Of a stretch of DNA of 56,526 nucleotides, positions 56,250 to 56,526 are shown piece after piece (position 1 is the first letter of the stretch; each line of letters opens with the position of its first letter). The translations under genes were made by a program, and so were the position numbers. Source of the DNA: Bacillus badius NBRC 15713. GTDB lineage: Bacteria; Bacillota; Bacilli; Bacillales; Domibacillaceae. The notes beneath the pieces were generated by a model. The model saw only the letters and a list, made by a program, of their open reading frames with translations, was not told the origin of the DNA and searched no databases. The stretch is taken from NCBI RefSeq assembly GCF_001591605.1, contig NZ_BCVF01000027.1:1-56526 (forward strand), read 5' to 3'.

Positions 56250-56349
56250 CAGTTTGCCGACAAAAGAGAGGAGGAGCGGTCTTGTTCCGAGCCCTTCTAA
56301 TACGGAAAAAAAGGAGCTTTATCATGCAGCCGCCTCTGACCAATCATAA

Positions 56350-56481
56350 CTAAAAAAGAAAGCAATCACTGCCTTTACGAACCGGATCATTCTGTGTCAC
56401 ACGCTGATCTAGGGCAGGCACTTCCACTTGATCCCGTTGAATGGAATGGTGTTTCGAAAGCCTCTCCCTCACCTCAACCAT
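56350..56481 (-). CDS. Possible 43-residue small protein
   Basis: The frame from ATG 56481 reads MVEVRERLSKHHSIQRDQVE, then PALDQRVTQNDPVRKGSD, and ends in a hydrophobic CFLF. The mix of polar and charged residues looks like a real small soluble protein. The ribosome binding site is weak (AGGG 13 bases upstream). No family recognised. The window ends soon after, so its upstream context is missing. Confidence 0.4.
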   Translation of the reverse strand: MVEVRERLSKHHSIQRDQVEVPALDQRVTQNDPVRKGSDCFLF

Positions 56482-56526
56482 TTTGTACGTCTACCCTAAC
56501 TTTATATAACCTGTTGATTGGAATGG

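Noticed and set aside
56137-56349. Forward ORF overlapping the end of the DUF6154-like gene
   Set aside because: It crosses the terminator hairpin in another frame and has no ribosome binding site.

Overview
This window looks like chromosomal DNA of an endospore-forming Bacillaceae species close to Bacillus but not B. subtilis itself. Gene content and order follow the B. subtilis tyrS-acsA-acuABC-motPS-ccpA-aroA ... leuS ... metK-pckA ... ytkD region. Control signals are of low-GC Gram-positive type: strong AGGAGG ribosome binding sites, frequent GTG/TTG starts, T-box leaders, a SAM-I riboswitch, a CcpA cre site, a CcpN site and sigma-B and sigma-G type promoters. Spore genes (H-type SASP, YhcN/YlaJ-type lipoprotein) confirm a spore former. 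I saw no rRNA, tRNA, CRISPR array, insertion sequence or prophage.

Layout. 1-1436 is an accessory end: a gene 3' end cut by the window edge, a broken reverse-strand remnant, a His/Cys-rich small protein and two orphan small genes. 1437-3020 is tyrS with a tyrosine T-box. 3244-7716 is the acetate module: acsA diverges from acuABC with a cre site between them, and acuC carries a frameshift. 7839-11569 holds motS-motP-ccpA and aroA. 11834-13548 is the ytxGHJ stress operon with a sigma-B promoter. 13699-21884 holds murC, sftA, ytpQ, ytpP, an orphan PTS-EIIC-like membrane gene, a DUF84 NTPase and ytoP. 22049-30085 holds ytzB, ytnP, a small unknown ORF, a germination-type lipoprotein, trmB, ytmP, ytlQ, thpR, ytkP and pepV. 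30410-36332 holds ytzE, an rsuA-type synthase, an EamA exporter, ytgP, an MFS remnant, ytfP, a YpzG-like small gene and ytwF. 36349-41451 is leuS (leucine T-box), yttB and ytqA. 41471-45726 is a reverse-strand insertion between ytqA and ytqB: an sspH-type SASP gene and a 1321-residue TPR protein with an embedded C39-type cysteine protease domain. 45844-56526 holds ytqB, ytpA, ytoA, metK, pckA, an MMPL exporter, ytmB, ytmA, ytkD and small genes.

How the genes work together. acsA/acuABC, ccpA and pckA form a carbon-switch theme: CcpA (made here) should repress at the cre site between acsA and acuA, and pckA has a CcpN-type operator over its -10. AcuA inactivates AcsA by acetylating Lys549 and AcuC reverses this; the acuC frameshift would leave this strain without that deacetylase unless it is a sequencing error. 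tyrS, leuS and metK are each controlled by riboswitch-type attenuation.

The least explained parts are the TPR-C39 giant protein, the PTS-EIIC-like gene with a palindrome at its transcription start, the palindromes upstream of ytkD and of the YpzG-like gene, and the orphan small genes at the left end.
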